DNA of 64,000 nucleotides from Bacteroidota bacterium (GCA_016711825.1 JADJSG010000011.1:248001-312000); one strand, 5' to 3'. Shown: positions 1 to 11,724, counted from the stretch's first letter. Notes: generated from the letters alone by a model not told the origin. Program-made: numbers and translations.

Positions 1-857
1 GAACTACTTTTAACGTAATCTATAGTGATGGCAAAACAGGCATTTCATTTGCAAAAAGATTTAATGTAACAGGCATCACCCGCGACAAGGAATATGACCT
101 CACCAAAGGCTCTCCTAAAAGTAAAATTCTTTATTTCACCTCCAATGCCAATGGTGAAAGTGAAGTGGTATCGATTTCATTGAGTGCCGCCTGCAAAGCA
201 AAAATAAAAACTTTTGAATTTGACTTTGCTGAATTGTCTATCAAAGGACGTAGTAGTATGGGCAATCAAGTGACCAAATATCCTGTGAAAGGCATTAAAC
301 AAAAATATAAAGGGACTTCGTCATTGGGGGGCAAAAAAATATGGTACGACGATGTGGTTGGCCGTTTAAATACCGATGAAAAGGGCATGTATCTGGGCAC
401 ATTTGCCGAAGAAGATAAAATCATTACCCTTTATAGTGATGGCAGTTATACCTTAAATAATACAGAACTTACCAATCGCTTTGATGCTGACAAGGTAGTG
501 ATGATTGAAAAGTTTAAACCACAAGCCATTTTGAGTGCTGTTTATTACGATGCCGATAAAAAACAATTCAATGCGAAACGTTTTAAAATTGAAACCCTTA
601 CTTTAAATACAAAATTTCAATTTATTAAAGAAGGAGAAGGCAATTATTTAGAATGGATTACTTCACATGTTAGTCCCATTGTCAAAATCAAAACGGGCAA
701 GAAAAAATACTTACCGAGTGAAGAAATCATCAACTTGGAAGAGTTGGTAGATGTGATGGGATGGAAAGCCATTGGAACTAAACTCTGTGAAAAAGATTTG
801 CTTGAGATTAGTTTGGTGCTTGATGAGGAAGAAAGTAAGCAGCGTGCATTATTTTAA
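1..857 (+). CDS. parC: DNA topoisomerase IV / gyrase subunit A, C-terminal part (5' end outside window)
   Basis: This is the C-terminal beta-pinwheel region of a type IIA topoisomerase A subunit, which wraps DNA and guides supercoil handling. The frame is open from base 3 and gives about 284 residues. It contains repeated blade-like segments such as TTFNVIYSDGKTG near the start and ITLYSDGSYTL further on, and ends in a short acidic tail. Bacteroidota carry a GyrA and a ParC that look alike here. The many Lys-rich blades without a clear GyrA box (QRRGGKG) favour ParC. The catalytic tyrosine domain lies upstream of the window. No frameshift is seen in this stretch. Confidence 0.8.
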   Translation, partial: TTFNVIYSDGKTGISFAKRFNVTGITRDKEYDLTKGSPKSKILYFTSNANGESEVVSISLSAACKAKIKTFEFDFAELSIKGRSSMGNQVTKYPVKGIKQKYKGTSSLGGKKIWYDDVVGRLNTDEKGMYLGTFAEEDKIITLYSDGSYTLNNTELTNRFDADKVVMIEKFKPQAILSAVYYDADKKQFNAKRFKIETLTLNTKFQFIKEGEGNYLEWITSHVSPIVKIKTGKKKYLPSEEIINLEELVDVMGWKAIGTKLCEKDLLEISLVLDEEESKQRALF

Positions 858-937
858 AAATCAAGAAAGGCTGTACAAATAAATTATAATATTGCATAGC
901 CTACCAATAGAAAAATTACATTTAAAATAAAAATATA

Positions 938-1694
938 TTGCAATACACCCTCAAAAAACAGCTTGGTCAACACTTCCTGCATGATGAACATGTCTGCCAG
1001 AAAATCGTTGATGCGCTTAGCCTAATATAAAAAATCTTTTGGAGATTGGACCTGGCGGGGTGCTATCACCAAGTATCTTATGCATTTGCCTGTCGAAAAC
1101 TATTTGTGTATCGAACTGGATAAAGACAAAATAGATTATTTGTATAAAATATATCCTGCTTTAAAAGACAAAATCAGTCATGACGATTTTCTGGATGCTG
1201 AACTTCCTTTTGATGAACACTTTACGATTATTGGTAATTTTCCATATAATATTTCTACCCAGATTATTTTTAAAGTACTCGATTGGAAAGCATATGTAGA
1301 TGAGGTAGTGGGCATGTTTCAAAAAGAAGTGGCTGAACGCATTGCCTCTAAGCATGGCAGTAAAAGCTATGGCATCATGAGTGTGTTGGTGCAATGTTAT
1401 TACGATATCGAGTATTTATTTGATGTACCTGCCTCCAGTTTTACCCCGCCGCCTAAAGTGGTTTCAGGAGTGATCAGGCTGACACGTAATCATAATCCAT
1501 ACCAAATAAGCGATGAAAAAAATTTAAGGTCTTTGTAAAAGCTGCATTTAATCAACGCAGAAAAAACTTTACGGAATAGTTTAAAATCTATTTTACCTCC
1601 TGAGAAACTGCAAGGGGAAATTTTTAATAAACGGGCTGAGCAATTGAGTGTGAAAGATTTTGTGGATTTGTTTCATGAAATGTATGAGTCATAA
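938..1694 (+). CDS. rsmA: 16S rRNA dimethyladenosine transferase RsmA/KsgA (frameshifted)
   Basis: RsmA dimethylates two adjacent adenines near the 3' end of 16S rRNA during small-subunit assembly. The N-terminus reads LKKQLGQHFLHDE from a TTG at 938, followed by the SAM-binding LLEIGPGGG motif. The middle fragment (1080-1538) contains the methyltransferase motif NFPYN and the FTPPPKV segment typical of KsgA. The tail ends at 1694. The frame is broken at least three times: near 1015-1030, at the GGGG run around 1058, and near 1535-1570. Adding single bases restores a continuous protein of about 250 residues, the normal family length, so I treat it as a functional gene with sequencing errors. 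The TTG start is the first in-frame start before the GQHFL motif and is uncertain. Confidence 0.85.
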
Positions 1695-1766
1695 TGCATT
1701 TGTTTTTCGATGACCTCCTGAATACAATTTAAGCAGACCCTATAAAATATATAGGGGTGAAAAAGA

Positions 1767-3304
1767 TTATCTTATCAAAGTAAGATCTCCACTGATGGTT
1801 TGCATGCCACGATTCGCTTGCTTGTATGTTGCCCTGTAATAGTACGTACCTATTTCTGCATCTTGTTGATGGTACTGGCCATTCCATGCTTGATGAACAT
1901 CAGTCGATTTAAACATTACCTCTCCCCATCGATTTACAATGATGATAGAGAAATTTTCAATGCTGGCTTCAGGCTTTACAATGGCTCTAAATACATTATT
2001 GACTTGATCATTGTTTGGGGTAAAAGCATTAGGGAAGTATAACACATGCGGAATAGGTATATAGGTGCTATCGATATGATCATTATAATCACCTAATGAA
2101 CCACTATAATCTACAGGTTCGCACAATCCGATAGTAGGGTGTGTTGGGTGCAATTGTACAAATGATGAACTTTCCTTTTGGGGTAAGTCTAACCATATAT
2201 ACCCATTAAAACCTGTGGCCCAAAGGGTAGCATTGGTTTTTACAATATAAGAAAACCACTCTCCTGCCATGATATCTATTACATCGGAGGCCACTAGTTT
2301 TGGTGTTTGTATGTTGTTTTTGTGCCATCTCCGCATTGTCCTTGCGAATTATCACCCCAGGCATAGCAATTTTTTTGATCATCTAATGCCATAAAATGGA
2401 AACCGTCATTGCAACCTGAAATGGCGACGATATTATTTAGTTGAGGAATTTTTTTAGGTATTATATCAATAGTTGTATTCACAAGGCCCCATTGCCAAAC
2501 CGAACCCTGTTTATCTAATGCTAAAAACCCATTGGAGTTGGCTTTGATATCTACTATATCAGTCAGTAAATTGACTTTGATTGGTGATGTTTCGATATGC
2601 ATATTGTTTATTGGCGAGCCATTTCCTAAACCTCCCGCAGCATTACTACCTGCTACCATCACCTCGCCATTTGATAATAATACAGCTGTATTATAAAAGC
2701 CTTGTGCTGTTCTCACTGCTTGATGTATGTTTAACATTTGTGTAGGTGTGGTAGAAAATGCTTGTGCTGCATTGCCATCACCAAATTCACCAAATAGACA
2801 CTGCCCTACCGACCATACCGTGCCATCATTTTTTACAAAGGCGCAGCTGTTTGCTCCAGCATCTACAAACTTTATATCTTCTATCACCTTAACGCCTGTA
2901 TTAATACTTTTTCCCCATACCCAGCCAGTATGGTCTGTTTTAATAACGCCCATCAAATAACCCGTAGAGTAATATGCGACTTCGTTCATGCCTGTAGTGG
3001 CTAAAGGCACAACAGAATTTGACACTCCTTGATAACCCAGTTGGTAATAGCTATTATCGCCCCAACTATACAATTGTTTTTGCTCGCCACATACTGTATA
3101 GGCTGAATATGAACCTACTGTATAGTTGACAGGTTTGTACCATAAACGTCCCCAAAACCATCCCCAATCATTGAATTTTGGGCTATTGAAAGAGTAGATA
3201 GGCTTATACAAAAGCTGCATAACATGAGGCATCGAAATAATTTTTTCATCATATTGGTTTTGTTTAAGACTTGTGTGCAGATTGTTTTGTGAGTTTAAAC
3301 CCAA
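1767..3304 (-). CDS. RCC1-repeat protein with T9SS type B (gliding-associated) C-terminal domain
   Basis: The C-terminal fragment (1767-2336) carries the gliding-motility-associated type B sorting domain: YFPNAFTPNNDQVNN, then NRWGEVMF and a final GDLTLIR. This domain directs export through the type IX system. The upstream fragment (2294-3304) has at least four RCC1-like units (SWGDNSYYQLG, VWSVGQ..GEFGDGN, VAGSNAAGGLGNG, YAWGDNSQGQCGDG), which predict a beta-propeller. The fragments overlap out of frame around 2294-2336, so one base is probably missing there. No signal peptide is visible at the ATG at 3304. The T-rich stretch just upstream suggests another lost base and a start somewhat further upstream. 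Ligand and role are unknown; the likely location is the cell surface or secreted. Confidence 0.75.
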
Positions 3305-3780
3305 AAAAAACGTTGAACTCGTGTATTTATATGGTTACAATTCAAAAATCCCTGTTCTTTATTATAGGGTCAGCCTTCCTCTGAAGTATTATTTTGTAGC
3401 TTTTTGCTGAGCAAGAAAAGTCAGAGTTGAATTTACACATAGTAAACACATAAACCTTAATGTCATTTCGTGCGCCACTTTATTTCAGATAAATTATTGC
3501 AAAATAATGCCGACACGGAATCTGCTATTTTTTCAATTTTCAGATACCGCATGAGACTGCAGGACTGATGATAAATATCAGACTCAAACGAATGGATCGA
3601 TACGACACATTTCGATAAAGCATTTGGAAAATCTTTAAGGGATAAATATTATTCAGCCAATTGCATAATCACCGCACAAAACTATTCATTGGAGCGTCCT
3701 TTATTCCGATGGGTTATTAGGTGATTTTTAGCTGCCAACGAAAAGGTCGATATAAAATAGGTAATAGTCAAATTTTAAAA
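3305..3780. other. Intergenic stretch without recognised gene
   Basis: About 475 bases between the RCC1 protein and the nrdJ terminator. I see no open frame with protein character on either strand, no RNA gene and no repeat shared with other parts of the window. It may hold the missing 5' end and promoter of the RCC1 gene in its first 100 bases. Confidence 0.4.
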
Positions 3781-3782
3781 TA

Positions 3783-3809
3783 AAATGCCCCGCATTTTGC
3801 GGGGCATTT
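3783..3809 (-). terminator. Hairpin terminator after nrdJ
   Basis: An 11-bp perfect stem (AAATGCCCCGC paired with GCGGGGCATTT) with loop ATTTT, only 22 bases past the nrdJ stop. The GC-rich core inside A/T flanks, giving a T-run on the minus strand, fits an intrinsic terminator. Confidence 0.8.
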
Positions 3810-3830
3810 ACTAAAGTATTTTTTTAAGAT

Positions 3831-6800
3831 TTAAGAACAACCTGTTGTAGTACCACAATTTGGACACATATAGCAAGTGCCGTTTCGCATAGTAATATTA
3901 CCACATTGACGACATACTGGTGCATCAGAACTTGTACCAATCATTCTTTTTTTCTCTGCTTCAGACATGGCTCCTACTGCTACTTTCTGTGGTGCTAAAT
4001 CTGTCGCTTTAGGCTTGGCACTTAAAGCAGTTACACGCACATTTGAAAGTTCTTCGGCACCTTCTACAGGTACATCCCATTCGTCTGTTGCATTGCCACC
4101 TAAGGGCGCTTGCACATGTACTAAGTCTGTACGTCCTAAATATTCATATCCTAATGCACGGAAAATATAATCTACTATGGAGGTGGCATTTTTAATATTT
4201 GGATGGTCAACCATACCTGCTGGTTCAAAACGGGTGAAGATGAATTTGTCAACAAACTCTTCTAAAGGCACTCCATACTGTAAGCCAATACTAATAGAAA
4301 TGGCAAAGCAGTTGAGCAAACTACGCATGGTAGCGCCTTCCTTAGCCATGTCGATAAATATTTCACCTAAAGTGCCATCACTATACTCACCTGTACGTAA
4401 AAATACCGCTTGTCCACCTACTTTCGATTTGATGGTATATCCACGACGTTTGGCAGGCAATGTTTTGCGTTCTACAATACGCGAAAGTTCACGTTTTAGT
4501 TTAGTATCCGGACTTGCTTGAACACGTTTGTTTACTTCTTCAAGCAATTCATCTATGGTGAGTTTACCCAAGTCGTGCATAACGGTTTCGGCAATATGCT
4601 GTATGGTTTCTGCAACATTTTCAGGGGTTTCCACTTTTTCTTTTTTATCGCTTTTATTTGAAAGTGGTTGACTCATTTTACTACCATCTCGGTATAAGGC
4701 ATTGGCTTTTAGGCCCAGTTCCCAACTGAGTTGATAACATTCTTTGATTTCATCTACATGAGCTTCATTCGGAAGGTTGATGGTTTTAGAAATGGCACCA
4801 CTTATAAAAGGTTGTGTAGCACCCATCATACGTATATGTCCTGAATGATGAATATAACGTTCACCTTTTTTACCACATTTATTGGCACAGTCAAACACCG
4901 GCAAATGGGCTTCTTTGAGGTATGGTGCTCCTTCAAGCATCATAGTACCACATACATAATCGTTGGCAGCATCCATTTCTTCGTTTTTAAACCCTAGTTC
5001 GTCTAACAACGAAAACAATGGGCTCATGTATTGTTCTGGTTTGAAACCTAAACGTTGCAAACATTCTTCCCCTAAGTTGTAATGATTAAATACAAAGGCA
5101 ATATCAAATGAACTTTCTACTGCGGTATCTAATTTCTTTAATTCTTCAGCTATAAATCCTTTTTCGCTGAGTGATTGATGATTGATAAAGGGGGCTCCTG
5201 CAAAGGTACCATGTCCTTTGGCGTACTTAACGATGGCATCATTTTCTTTTTCAGAGTAGCCTAAATTTCTCAATGCGGTAGGAATGCTTTGATTGATAAT
5301 TTTGAAATAGCCTCCTCCACTTAATTTTTTGAATTTTACCAATGCAAAATCTGGTTCTACCCCTGTGGTATCGCAATCCATTACCAAACCGATGGTTCCT
5401 GTAGGCGCAATCACGGTGGCTTGTGCATTTCTGTAACCATATTTCTCACCCATTTGTACTGCATCATCCCATGCTTTGGTAGCAGCTTTTAATAAGTAAT
5501 CGGGGCAATATTGGGCTTTGATACCCTGAGGTTTGATTTCTAATTGTTCAAAGGCGTCCTGGGCATCATATGCGGCAGCGCGATGATTGCGCATTACACG
5601 AAGCATATGTGATTTATTCTCTTCGTACTTTGCAAAGGTTCCTAAATGCTGGGCCATTTCGGCGGATGTTTTGTAGGATACGCCTGTCATGATCGCAGTT
5701 AAAGCGCCTGCCATACCACGGGCTTGTTCACTATCGTAAGGGATGCCTTGTACCATGAGTAGTGAGCCAAGGTTAGCATAACCGAGACCTAAAGTACGGT
5801 AGTCATAACTGAGTTGAGCAACTTCTTTAGAAGGGAATTGCGCCATTAACACTGACACTTCCAATACAACGGTCCATAAGCGGGTTACATATTCGTACCC
5901 AGTAACATCAAACTGATTGGTGTTTTCGTCATAAAACCGACGAAGATTCATTGAAGCTAAATTGCAGGCCGTATTGTCGAGAAACATATATTCACTACAA
6001 GGGTTTGAAGCGCGTATTTTGCCTCCTTCTGGGCAGGTATGCCATTCATTGATGGTGGTATCGTATTGGGTACCTGGATCAGCGCAACGCCATGCGGCAT
6101 AAGCGATTTGGTCCCATAAATCTTTGGCAGGTAGTTTTTTCATCACTTTGCCATCGGTACGTGCTTTCAATTCCCAGTCTTCCCCATTTTCTAAGGCATG
6201 AAAAATGCGTTGGGTACACGTACTGAATTGTTAGAGTTTTGTCCACTCACAGTTCTATAGGCTTCACCTTCATAGTCGTGGCTATAGCCTGCAGCGATGA
6301 GGGCTGCTACTTTTTGTTCTTCTTCTACTTTCCAGTTAATGAATTTTTCTATTTCTGGGTGATCGAGGTCCAGGCAAACCATTTTAGCAGCACGACGGGT
6401 GGTGCCACCACTTTTGATCGCGCCTGCGGCGCGATCACCGATTTTCAAAAAGCTCATGATGCCACTTGAGGTACCACCGCCACTGAGTTTTTCGCCTTCA
6501 CCCCTGATATTTGAATAGTTGGTACCTACGCCACTGCCATATTTAAAAATACGTGCTTCTCGAACCCACAAATCCATGATACCACCTTCGTTTACTAAAT
6601 CGTCGTCTACACTTAAAATAAAGCAGGCATGAGGTTGAGGTCGTTCGTAGGCATTTTCGATTTTTCCAATGCACCAGTTGTTGGGTTTACATAATAGTGT
6701 CCCTGTGCTTTGCCAGTGATCCCATACGATGAATACAAACCGGTATTGAACCATTGGGGTGAATTGGGTGCACAACTTTGGTTTAAAATAGTGTATACCA

Positions 6801-7164
6801 ACTCATCGTAAAATACCTGTGCATCTTGTGAGGTGGCAAAATAATTATATTTTTCACCCCATTGACGCCAACAGTCAGCCATACGATGTGCTACTTGTTT
6901 GATAGAAGTTTCGCGACCTAGTGAACCATCTTCTTGGGGTACACCTGCTTTACGAAAATATTTTTGGGCTAAAATGTCGGTGGCTATCTGACTCCAATGT
7001 GAAGGTACTTCTACATTTTTGAGTTCGAAGATGACTTCCCCATTGGGGTTTCTGATAATGGAGGTACGATAATCGTATTGAAATTGATCATATACGGGCT
7101 GGGTGTCGTTGGTATAATAACGACTAAATTGAAGTCCTTGGGTGGTGGTATTTTTTTTGCTCAT
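3831..7164 (-). CDS. nrdJ: Adenosylcobalamin-dependent (class II) ribonucleoside-diphosphate reductase (two frameshifts)
   Basis: NrdJ reduces ribonucleotides to deoxyribonucleotides using a B12-derived thiyl radical and needs no oxygen. Three fragments cover it: 6613-7164 (N-terminus with QSCAPNSPQWFNTG), 6191-6775 (GSGVGTNYSNIRG, SGGTTRRAAKM) and 3831-6170 (NPCSEYMFLDNTACNL, IAPTGTIGLVMDCDTTG). It ends in a Cys-rich tail (CRQCGN...CYMCPNCG) that is typical of the long B12-dependent subfamily and acts in thiol relay or zinc binding. Adding one A to the run near 6655 and one T to the run near 6200 restores a single protein of about 1110 residues, the usual length. It is a monocistronic gene with its own terminator. 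The shifts are therefore probably errors. Confidence 0.93.
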
Positions 7165-7551
7165 ACAGGAATAAAAAGTTTTTTGGGTATTGAAATTATG
7201 GGGTCCATTTCCACTCTATCTGCTTGATAGTCATTTTGAAAGGTGTTCTGATAACTGTCTGAAAAAGTAAATTTGGGATTTGTTTCATCTTTCGAATCAA
7301 CGATACGAAGATATTTTTTTTAAAAGATTTTCTTTCGATTCCTTTTCCACAGTTTGTGCATATTAACAAGGTTTTTTGGCACTAGCTAGTAAAATCAATA
7401 TGTATAACGATGTGAATAAATAAAAAATATTTTTGGCAAACATTCAACGATTTTACAATATGTGTTTTTACCCCTGTTTACCCCTTAGATGAATTCAAAA
7501 GGGATTTCATGTGGCAAATTCTGTAATTTGAAGTATTTTAGCCCACTTATC
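7165..7551. promoter_or_regulatory. Divergent intergenic region between nrdJ and glycosyltransferase, with DnaA-box-like site
   Basis: 387 AT-rich bases must hold the promoters for nrdJ (minus) and the glycosyltransferase (plus). At 7343-7351 the plus strand reads TTTTCCACA, which fits the relaxed DnaA box TTWTNCACA; DnaA boxes upstream of nrd operons are known in other bacteria. The octamer CAATATGT occurs at 7396 and 7456, exactly 60 bases apart. A 10-bp palindrome ACTAGCTAGT lies at 7381-7390. I see no B12 riboswitch core. None of these sites is proven. Confidence 0.3.
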
Positions 7552-8273
7552 ATGCAATATCCCTCTATTTCGTTGATTATACCTTGCTATAACGAATCAT
7601 TGCGTATTGATTTATTAGTGGCTGGACTAAAAGCGTTTACGGATGTATGGACAGCCGATTATGAATTGATTATTGTAGATGACGGAAGTACGGATGATAC
7701 TTATATAGTGTTGCAAGCAAACCCTTATTTTGTAGAGATGCTGGCGCAAAAAAAAATGACTTTGCTGAGGCAAGAAAATACAGGAAAAGGGGGGCATTAA
7801 AACGAGGTGTAGCCAATGCAAGTAAAGATTTTATTTTAACCCTGGATGCTGATATGGCCACTTCACCCTAGAATTATTGCATTGGCTTTCGATGCGTAAG
7901 ACCTTTAGTGAACGGGAAATATTGATTGCATCACGAGAATTAAAAAATTCGAAGGTGGCTGATTCCTTTAAACGAAAATTTGTGGGAAATGTATTTAATT
8001 TCATCATTCAAAAACGGTAAAACTAGCTATCAGCGATACCCAATGTGGATTTAAGTTGTACCCTGCAAAAGTGGCAAAGTCATTATTCAAAGCTTTGGTG
8101 ACCCTGGGATGGGCACACGATGTGGAGTTGTTGTTGAGGGCTCATCAGGAGGGCCTGGCCATTGTGGAGATGCCTGTAACTTGGAATGCTATTGAGGAAG
8201 TAAAATCGATGTGTTGCGCGATAGTTGGAAAATGTTTTGGGAAGTGATGAAAATGAGGAAGTTTAAAAAATAA
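7552..8273 (+). CDS. Family 2 glycosyltransferase, dolichyl-phosphate-glucose/mannose synthase-like (frameshifted)
   Basis: A GT-A fold glycosyltransferase that probably moves a sugar from a nucleotide donor to a lipid phosphate carrier at the inner membrane face. Visible motifs are SLIIPCYNES at the N-terminus, IIVDDGSTDDT (nucleotide binding), LTLDADMATSP (DxD-type metal site), then DTQCGFKLYP and GWAHDVELL, which are typical of the DPG/DPM synthase branch. It ends MFWEVMKMRKFKK. At least four shifts (near 7793, 7868, 8015 and 8200) split it into pieces; the summed length of about 240 residues matches the soluble members of the family. I chose the ATG at 7552 because it precedes the conserved strand directly. 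No transmembrane tail is seen. Confidence 0.8.
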
Positions 8274-8376
8274 TCCCCACAAAGATTGTTTGATTGAGCC
8301 ATTTTACTCAGTTACAATGCATGATATACATACATAATACGGATCTTTTTCTAACAATTTATTAAAGAAAATGGTA

Positions 8377-9806
8377 TTATTTTACTTTCGAAATCTTAAT
8401 AGTATTGGTAGGCAAATGGTCATGTACAGGTGTGCTCCCCGTATTGATGACCACATCATCAGTCTTCAGCAAATTTTTCATTTTGATGATTTCAATTTGG
8501 TCATGGATAATTTCATCTAAACTGACTTCCTTATTGTAATAAAAAGCCTGAACGCCCCAGCTTAAACTTAATTGATTGACCAATGACTGTGTTTTGGTAA
8601 AGATATACAAGGGTGATTTGGGTCTAAAACTCGATAACATAAAACCGGTATATCCACTTTGGGTCATACCAATAATGGCATTGGCATTTACATCGTCGGC
8701 TATTTTGCAAGCGTTGTAACAAAGGGCATCCGATAAAAACGAAGGGGAATGTTGCTGAGGTATTAAATTTTTATTATACACAATCTCTTCTTTTTCTACC
8801 TCTCCAATAATTTTACTCATGGTTTCCACCACTAATGAGGGTGATTGCCTACGGCTGTTTCGCCACTTAACATCACAGCATCGGCACCTTCAAGCACTGC
8901 ATTGGCAACATCGGTGATTTCACTTCTGTTGGGCTTTACTCTGTCAATCATACTTTCCATCATTTGGGTAGCTATAATGACTGGTTTGGCTCTGTGAATG
9001 CATTTGCGAATGATGTTTTTTGTATCATTGGTATTTGCTCTACGGGCAATTCAACCCCTAAATCACCCCTTGCTACCATAATGGCATCGCTCGCTAAGAT
9101 GATTTCGCGCAAATGAAGCAATGCTTCAGGCTTTTCAATTTTAGCAATGATTTTTGCATTACTTCCTTTTTCTTTCAATATTTTTCGTAACCCTTGTATA
9201 TCATCAGGTTTTCTGACAAAACTCAATGCCACCCAATCAATGTTTTGATTGATGATAAAGTCAATATCAAGTAAATCTTTTTCAGTTAGGGCAGGCAATG
9301 AAATTTTAGTTTCAGGCAAGTTGATGCCTTTTTCGAACTCAAAATGCCTGGTGTAGTCACAACGGCCGACACATCATGATTGTCATGAATGGCTGATATA
9401 CGGACTTCAATTTTACCATCATCAATCAATATTTTTCACCCACTTTTACATCATTGTGAAAGTTGGGATACGACAAATAAACCCGTTCTTTAGTACCTAA
9501 ACATTTTTGGGTGGTAAAGGTGATTATTTCGTTTTCTATCAATTGTACCCCATTGTTTTCAACTTCGCCGATACGCAGTTTGGGTCCTTGTAAGTCAGCA
9601 AGTATGGCTATGTTAAAAGGGTATTGATCATTGATTTTATTGATGATTTCTATCACACTTGCATGGTCTTCATGTTTGCCATGCGAAAAGTTGAGTCTAA
9701 AAACATCTACCCCTGCATGAATCAATGCGATGATATTTTCGTAGGAGTTGCAGGCTGGACCTACGGTAGCGATGATTTTAGTTTTTTGATTTTTTCTTAC
9801 GTACAT
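8377..9806 (-). CDS. pyk: Pyruvate kinase (frameshifted)
   Basis: Pyruvate kinase converts phosphoenolpyruvate and ADP to pyruvate and ATP, the last step of glycolysis. Fragments in order are TKIIATVGPACNS and DVFRLNFSHG (substrate and cation site), DLQGPKLRIGE, IAKIEKPEALLHL and VARGDLGVELP (active-site Lys and metal ligands), then MMESMIDRVKPNRSEITDVANAVLEG (read across the break) and the C-terminal domain ending NTIKISKVK. Single missing bases, for example in the A-runs near 9430 and 9335, split the frame. Repair gives about 476 residues, the normal size. An upstream ATG at 9842 is in frame, but 9806 places the first strand properly. Confidence 0.92.
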
Positions 9807-9887
9807 GTTGCAAAGTTCACTTATTTTTTCTACAAAAAACAAAACATCTGACGAATATCAGCAAGCTATGCTATTAAATTATTGTAA

Positions 9888-11096
9888 CTATTGATAGGCA
9901 TACTCATGCAAGTATTCATAGAAGGACGTCAACTTGCCATTATTACATATCGTAGCCCTTTCTAATACGGTACTGTGTGTGCCATTGATCAAATCGGGTA
10001 AAACATAAGTTTGTAAAAATCCGCCAAAATATTTAGAGGCGTCTCTGGGCAATTCGTTGGGTAAATTATCAACTGCCATAATATCAATCGTATCATAGGT
10101 ATGTTGAAAAGGTGCTACTTTTTGCATTGTTTTTTTGTCAAAACCATAGGTCGGATCTGCTATTGTGGTGGATCCTACATTACAAGGTACCGAACCATTT
10201 TCATCGCAGGTGATATCAGAGATAACGGGGATATTAAAATCACTTCTTTGAATATCATTTAAGTTAAATAAACGTGGAATCATTTTATCCCAATAAATGC
10301 CATTCATCAAGATATCGGTCACTTTTGCATATTGTAAAAATAAACAACAATATTGTTCAGGATGTTGATGAAAATCGTCTCTGTTGTAACTGCTATCATC
10401 CATACGGCCGTACAAATCTTTCCCTTTTAAATGTACAAATACTGGATATGCATATCGTTTGCTTAAATAATCATCGGGTGAAACTTCCGCAATATCGAGG
10501 TATTGCAATATATCGAGCACACCGGTTGATACCCTTCCTGAGCCTGTGACGGCAATTTTAATGGGAGGTACAAAAAAGGTTTCATAGCTCTCTTTGAGTT
10601 CTTGAAAATTTTGCAAAGTATATACCAGGGGCAATTCAAATTGTTTAAACTTTTTTCCATAGGTTAGCAATCCATTGTGCGCACCTACCACACCTGCCCA
10701 ATAGCCAAACCCAACTATACGATGCCCGTCATCGTGGGTAAGACATTCATAATCAATAAGCCTGATTTTCTTTTCTATCAGGGCTTTCATGAGTTTTTTG
10801 TTGTGGGCTTGGGCTTTTTTAGTATGCGAAAAAAAGAAATAGGTTTTATTGGGAATCAATGTTTCAATAAGTGCTTCTTTTACCCCAAAAATAATTTCGC
10901 AATTTGATAGGTCTTCCTGTATTGTCAAGCCTGCTTCACGATATTCCACATCTTGAAAACAACGTATTGGGGAAGGTTGTATAAGAAATTTCACCCCTTC
11001 GTACTGGTTTTCGATTTCCCTGCATTGCTTGGGCGAAAAAGGGGTTCTGTTGTCTTGTGGGGTTTTACCTTCACGTACAATTCCGATATAAAGCAT
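9888..11096 (-). CDS. Saccharopine dehydrogenase-like / alanine dehydrogenase-PNT family oxidoreductase
   Basis: An intact 402-residue Rossmann-fold oxidoreductase. The N-terminal half (IGIVREGKTPQDNRTPFSP) is the AlaDh/PNT N-terminal domain. An NAD-binding glycine motif, GSGRVSTGVLDIL, sits near residue 180. Segments such as DYECLTHDDGHRIVGFG, GFGYWAGVVGAHNGL and DITCDENGSVPCN resemble NAD-linked saccharopine dehydrogenase (lysine-forming type) more than alanine dehydrogenase. It may act in lysine metabolism, but the substrate cannot be fixed by eye. It is transcribed away from hscB, with start codons only 42 bases apart, so the two share a tight divergent promoter region. Confidence 0.7.
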   Translation of the reverse strand: MLYIGIVREGKTPQDNRTPFSPKQCREIENQYEGVKFLIQPSPIRCFQDVEYREAGLTIQEDLSNCEIIFGVKEALIETLIPNKTYFFFSHTKKAQAHNKKLMKALIEKKIRLIDYECLTHDDGHRIVGFGYWAGVVGAHNGLLTYGKKFKQFELPLVYTLQNFQELKESYETFFVPPIKIAVTGSGRVSTGVLDILQYLDIAEVSPDDYLSKRYAYPVFVHLKGKDLYGRMDDSSYNRDDFHQHPEQYCCLFLQYAKVTDILMNGIYWDKMIPRLFNLNDIQRSDFNIPVISDITCDENGSVPCNVGSTTIADPTYGFDKKTMQKVAPFQHTYDTIDIMAVDNLPNELPRDASKYFGGFLQTYVLPDLINGTHSTVLERATICNNGKLTSFYEYLHEYAYQ

Positions 11097-11110
11097 CTGA
11101 TTTTTTAAAT

Positions 11111-11118
11111 TATGTTTG
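11111..11118 (+). promoter_or_regulatory. Putative Bacteroidota -7 element upstream of hscB
   Basis: TATGTTTG matches the TAnnTTTG -7 consensus of Bacteroidota primary sigma factor promoters and lies 20 bases ahead of the hscB ATG. No clear TTTG -33 box is seen at the expected spacing. Confidence 0.35.
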
Positions 11119-11137
11119 CAAATATAAAGGAATCCCT

Positions 11138-11640
11138 ATGTATTATTTTGAACTGTTTGAAGTGCCTGTTTCATTGAAAGTAAATCATGCTGCCTTATTA
11201 AAAAAATATTATCAATTAAGTAAAACGTATCATCCTGATAATTTTTCATTACAAAACATAGAAGCGCAGGAAAAAGCTTTACAAATGACAACACATATCA
11301 ATGCAGCCAAACTCGTTTTAGATCACCCGCAGAAAAGACTCGAATACGTGTTAAAAGAAAAAACATTCTTGTTGATGATGAAAAATACACTTTACCAGCC
11401 TCATTTTTAAGTGAAATGATGGAAATCAATGAGCAATTGATGGAATTAGCGATGGATGAGGATGCAGGCAGGAAAGAAGAAATAAAATCAAGCATCGAAG
11501 CGCTTTCAACAAGTTTAATGCAAACCGTTAAACCTTATTTTGAAGCCGAAAATTTAGAAGACATTTCGGTTGATTATGAGAACCTCAAAGATTATTATTA
11601 CAAGCAAAAATACCTGAATCGATTATTAGAAAAGGTGTAA
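11138..11640 (+). CDS. hscB: Fe-S assembly co-chaperone HscB (J-domain; one frameshift)
   Basis: HscB delivers the IscU scaffold to the Hsp70 HscA and stimulates its ATPase during iron-sulfur cluster maturation. The N-terminal J-domain is clear: YYFELFEVPVSL, then KKYYQLSKTYHPDNF with the HPD motif. The C-terminal helical domain that binds IscU is in the second fragment (11416-11640: EINEQLMELAMDEDAG...LKDYYYKQKYLNRLLEKV). The frame shifts near 11365-11400. Repaired length is about 167 residues, as in the family. The ATG at 11138 was chosen because homologues begin just before the YYFELF segment. Confidence 0.88.
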
Positions 11641-11724
11641 GTTTAGGATGTATTGAAATGTGTGTAGATTATACGATTCGTTCAATAAAAAATGAATTGT
11701 TGGGTGATGCGTATATCATTCTAT

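Noticed and set aside
7165..7551. Possible B12 riboswitch or NrdR boxes ahead of nrdJ
   Set aside because: No B12-box core (GCCACTG-like) is present, and the two CAATATGT octamers are 60 bases apart and lack the 16-base palindromic NrdR consensus.
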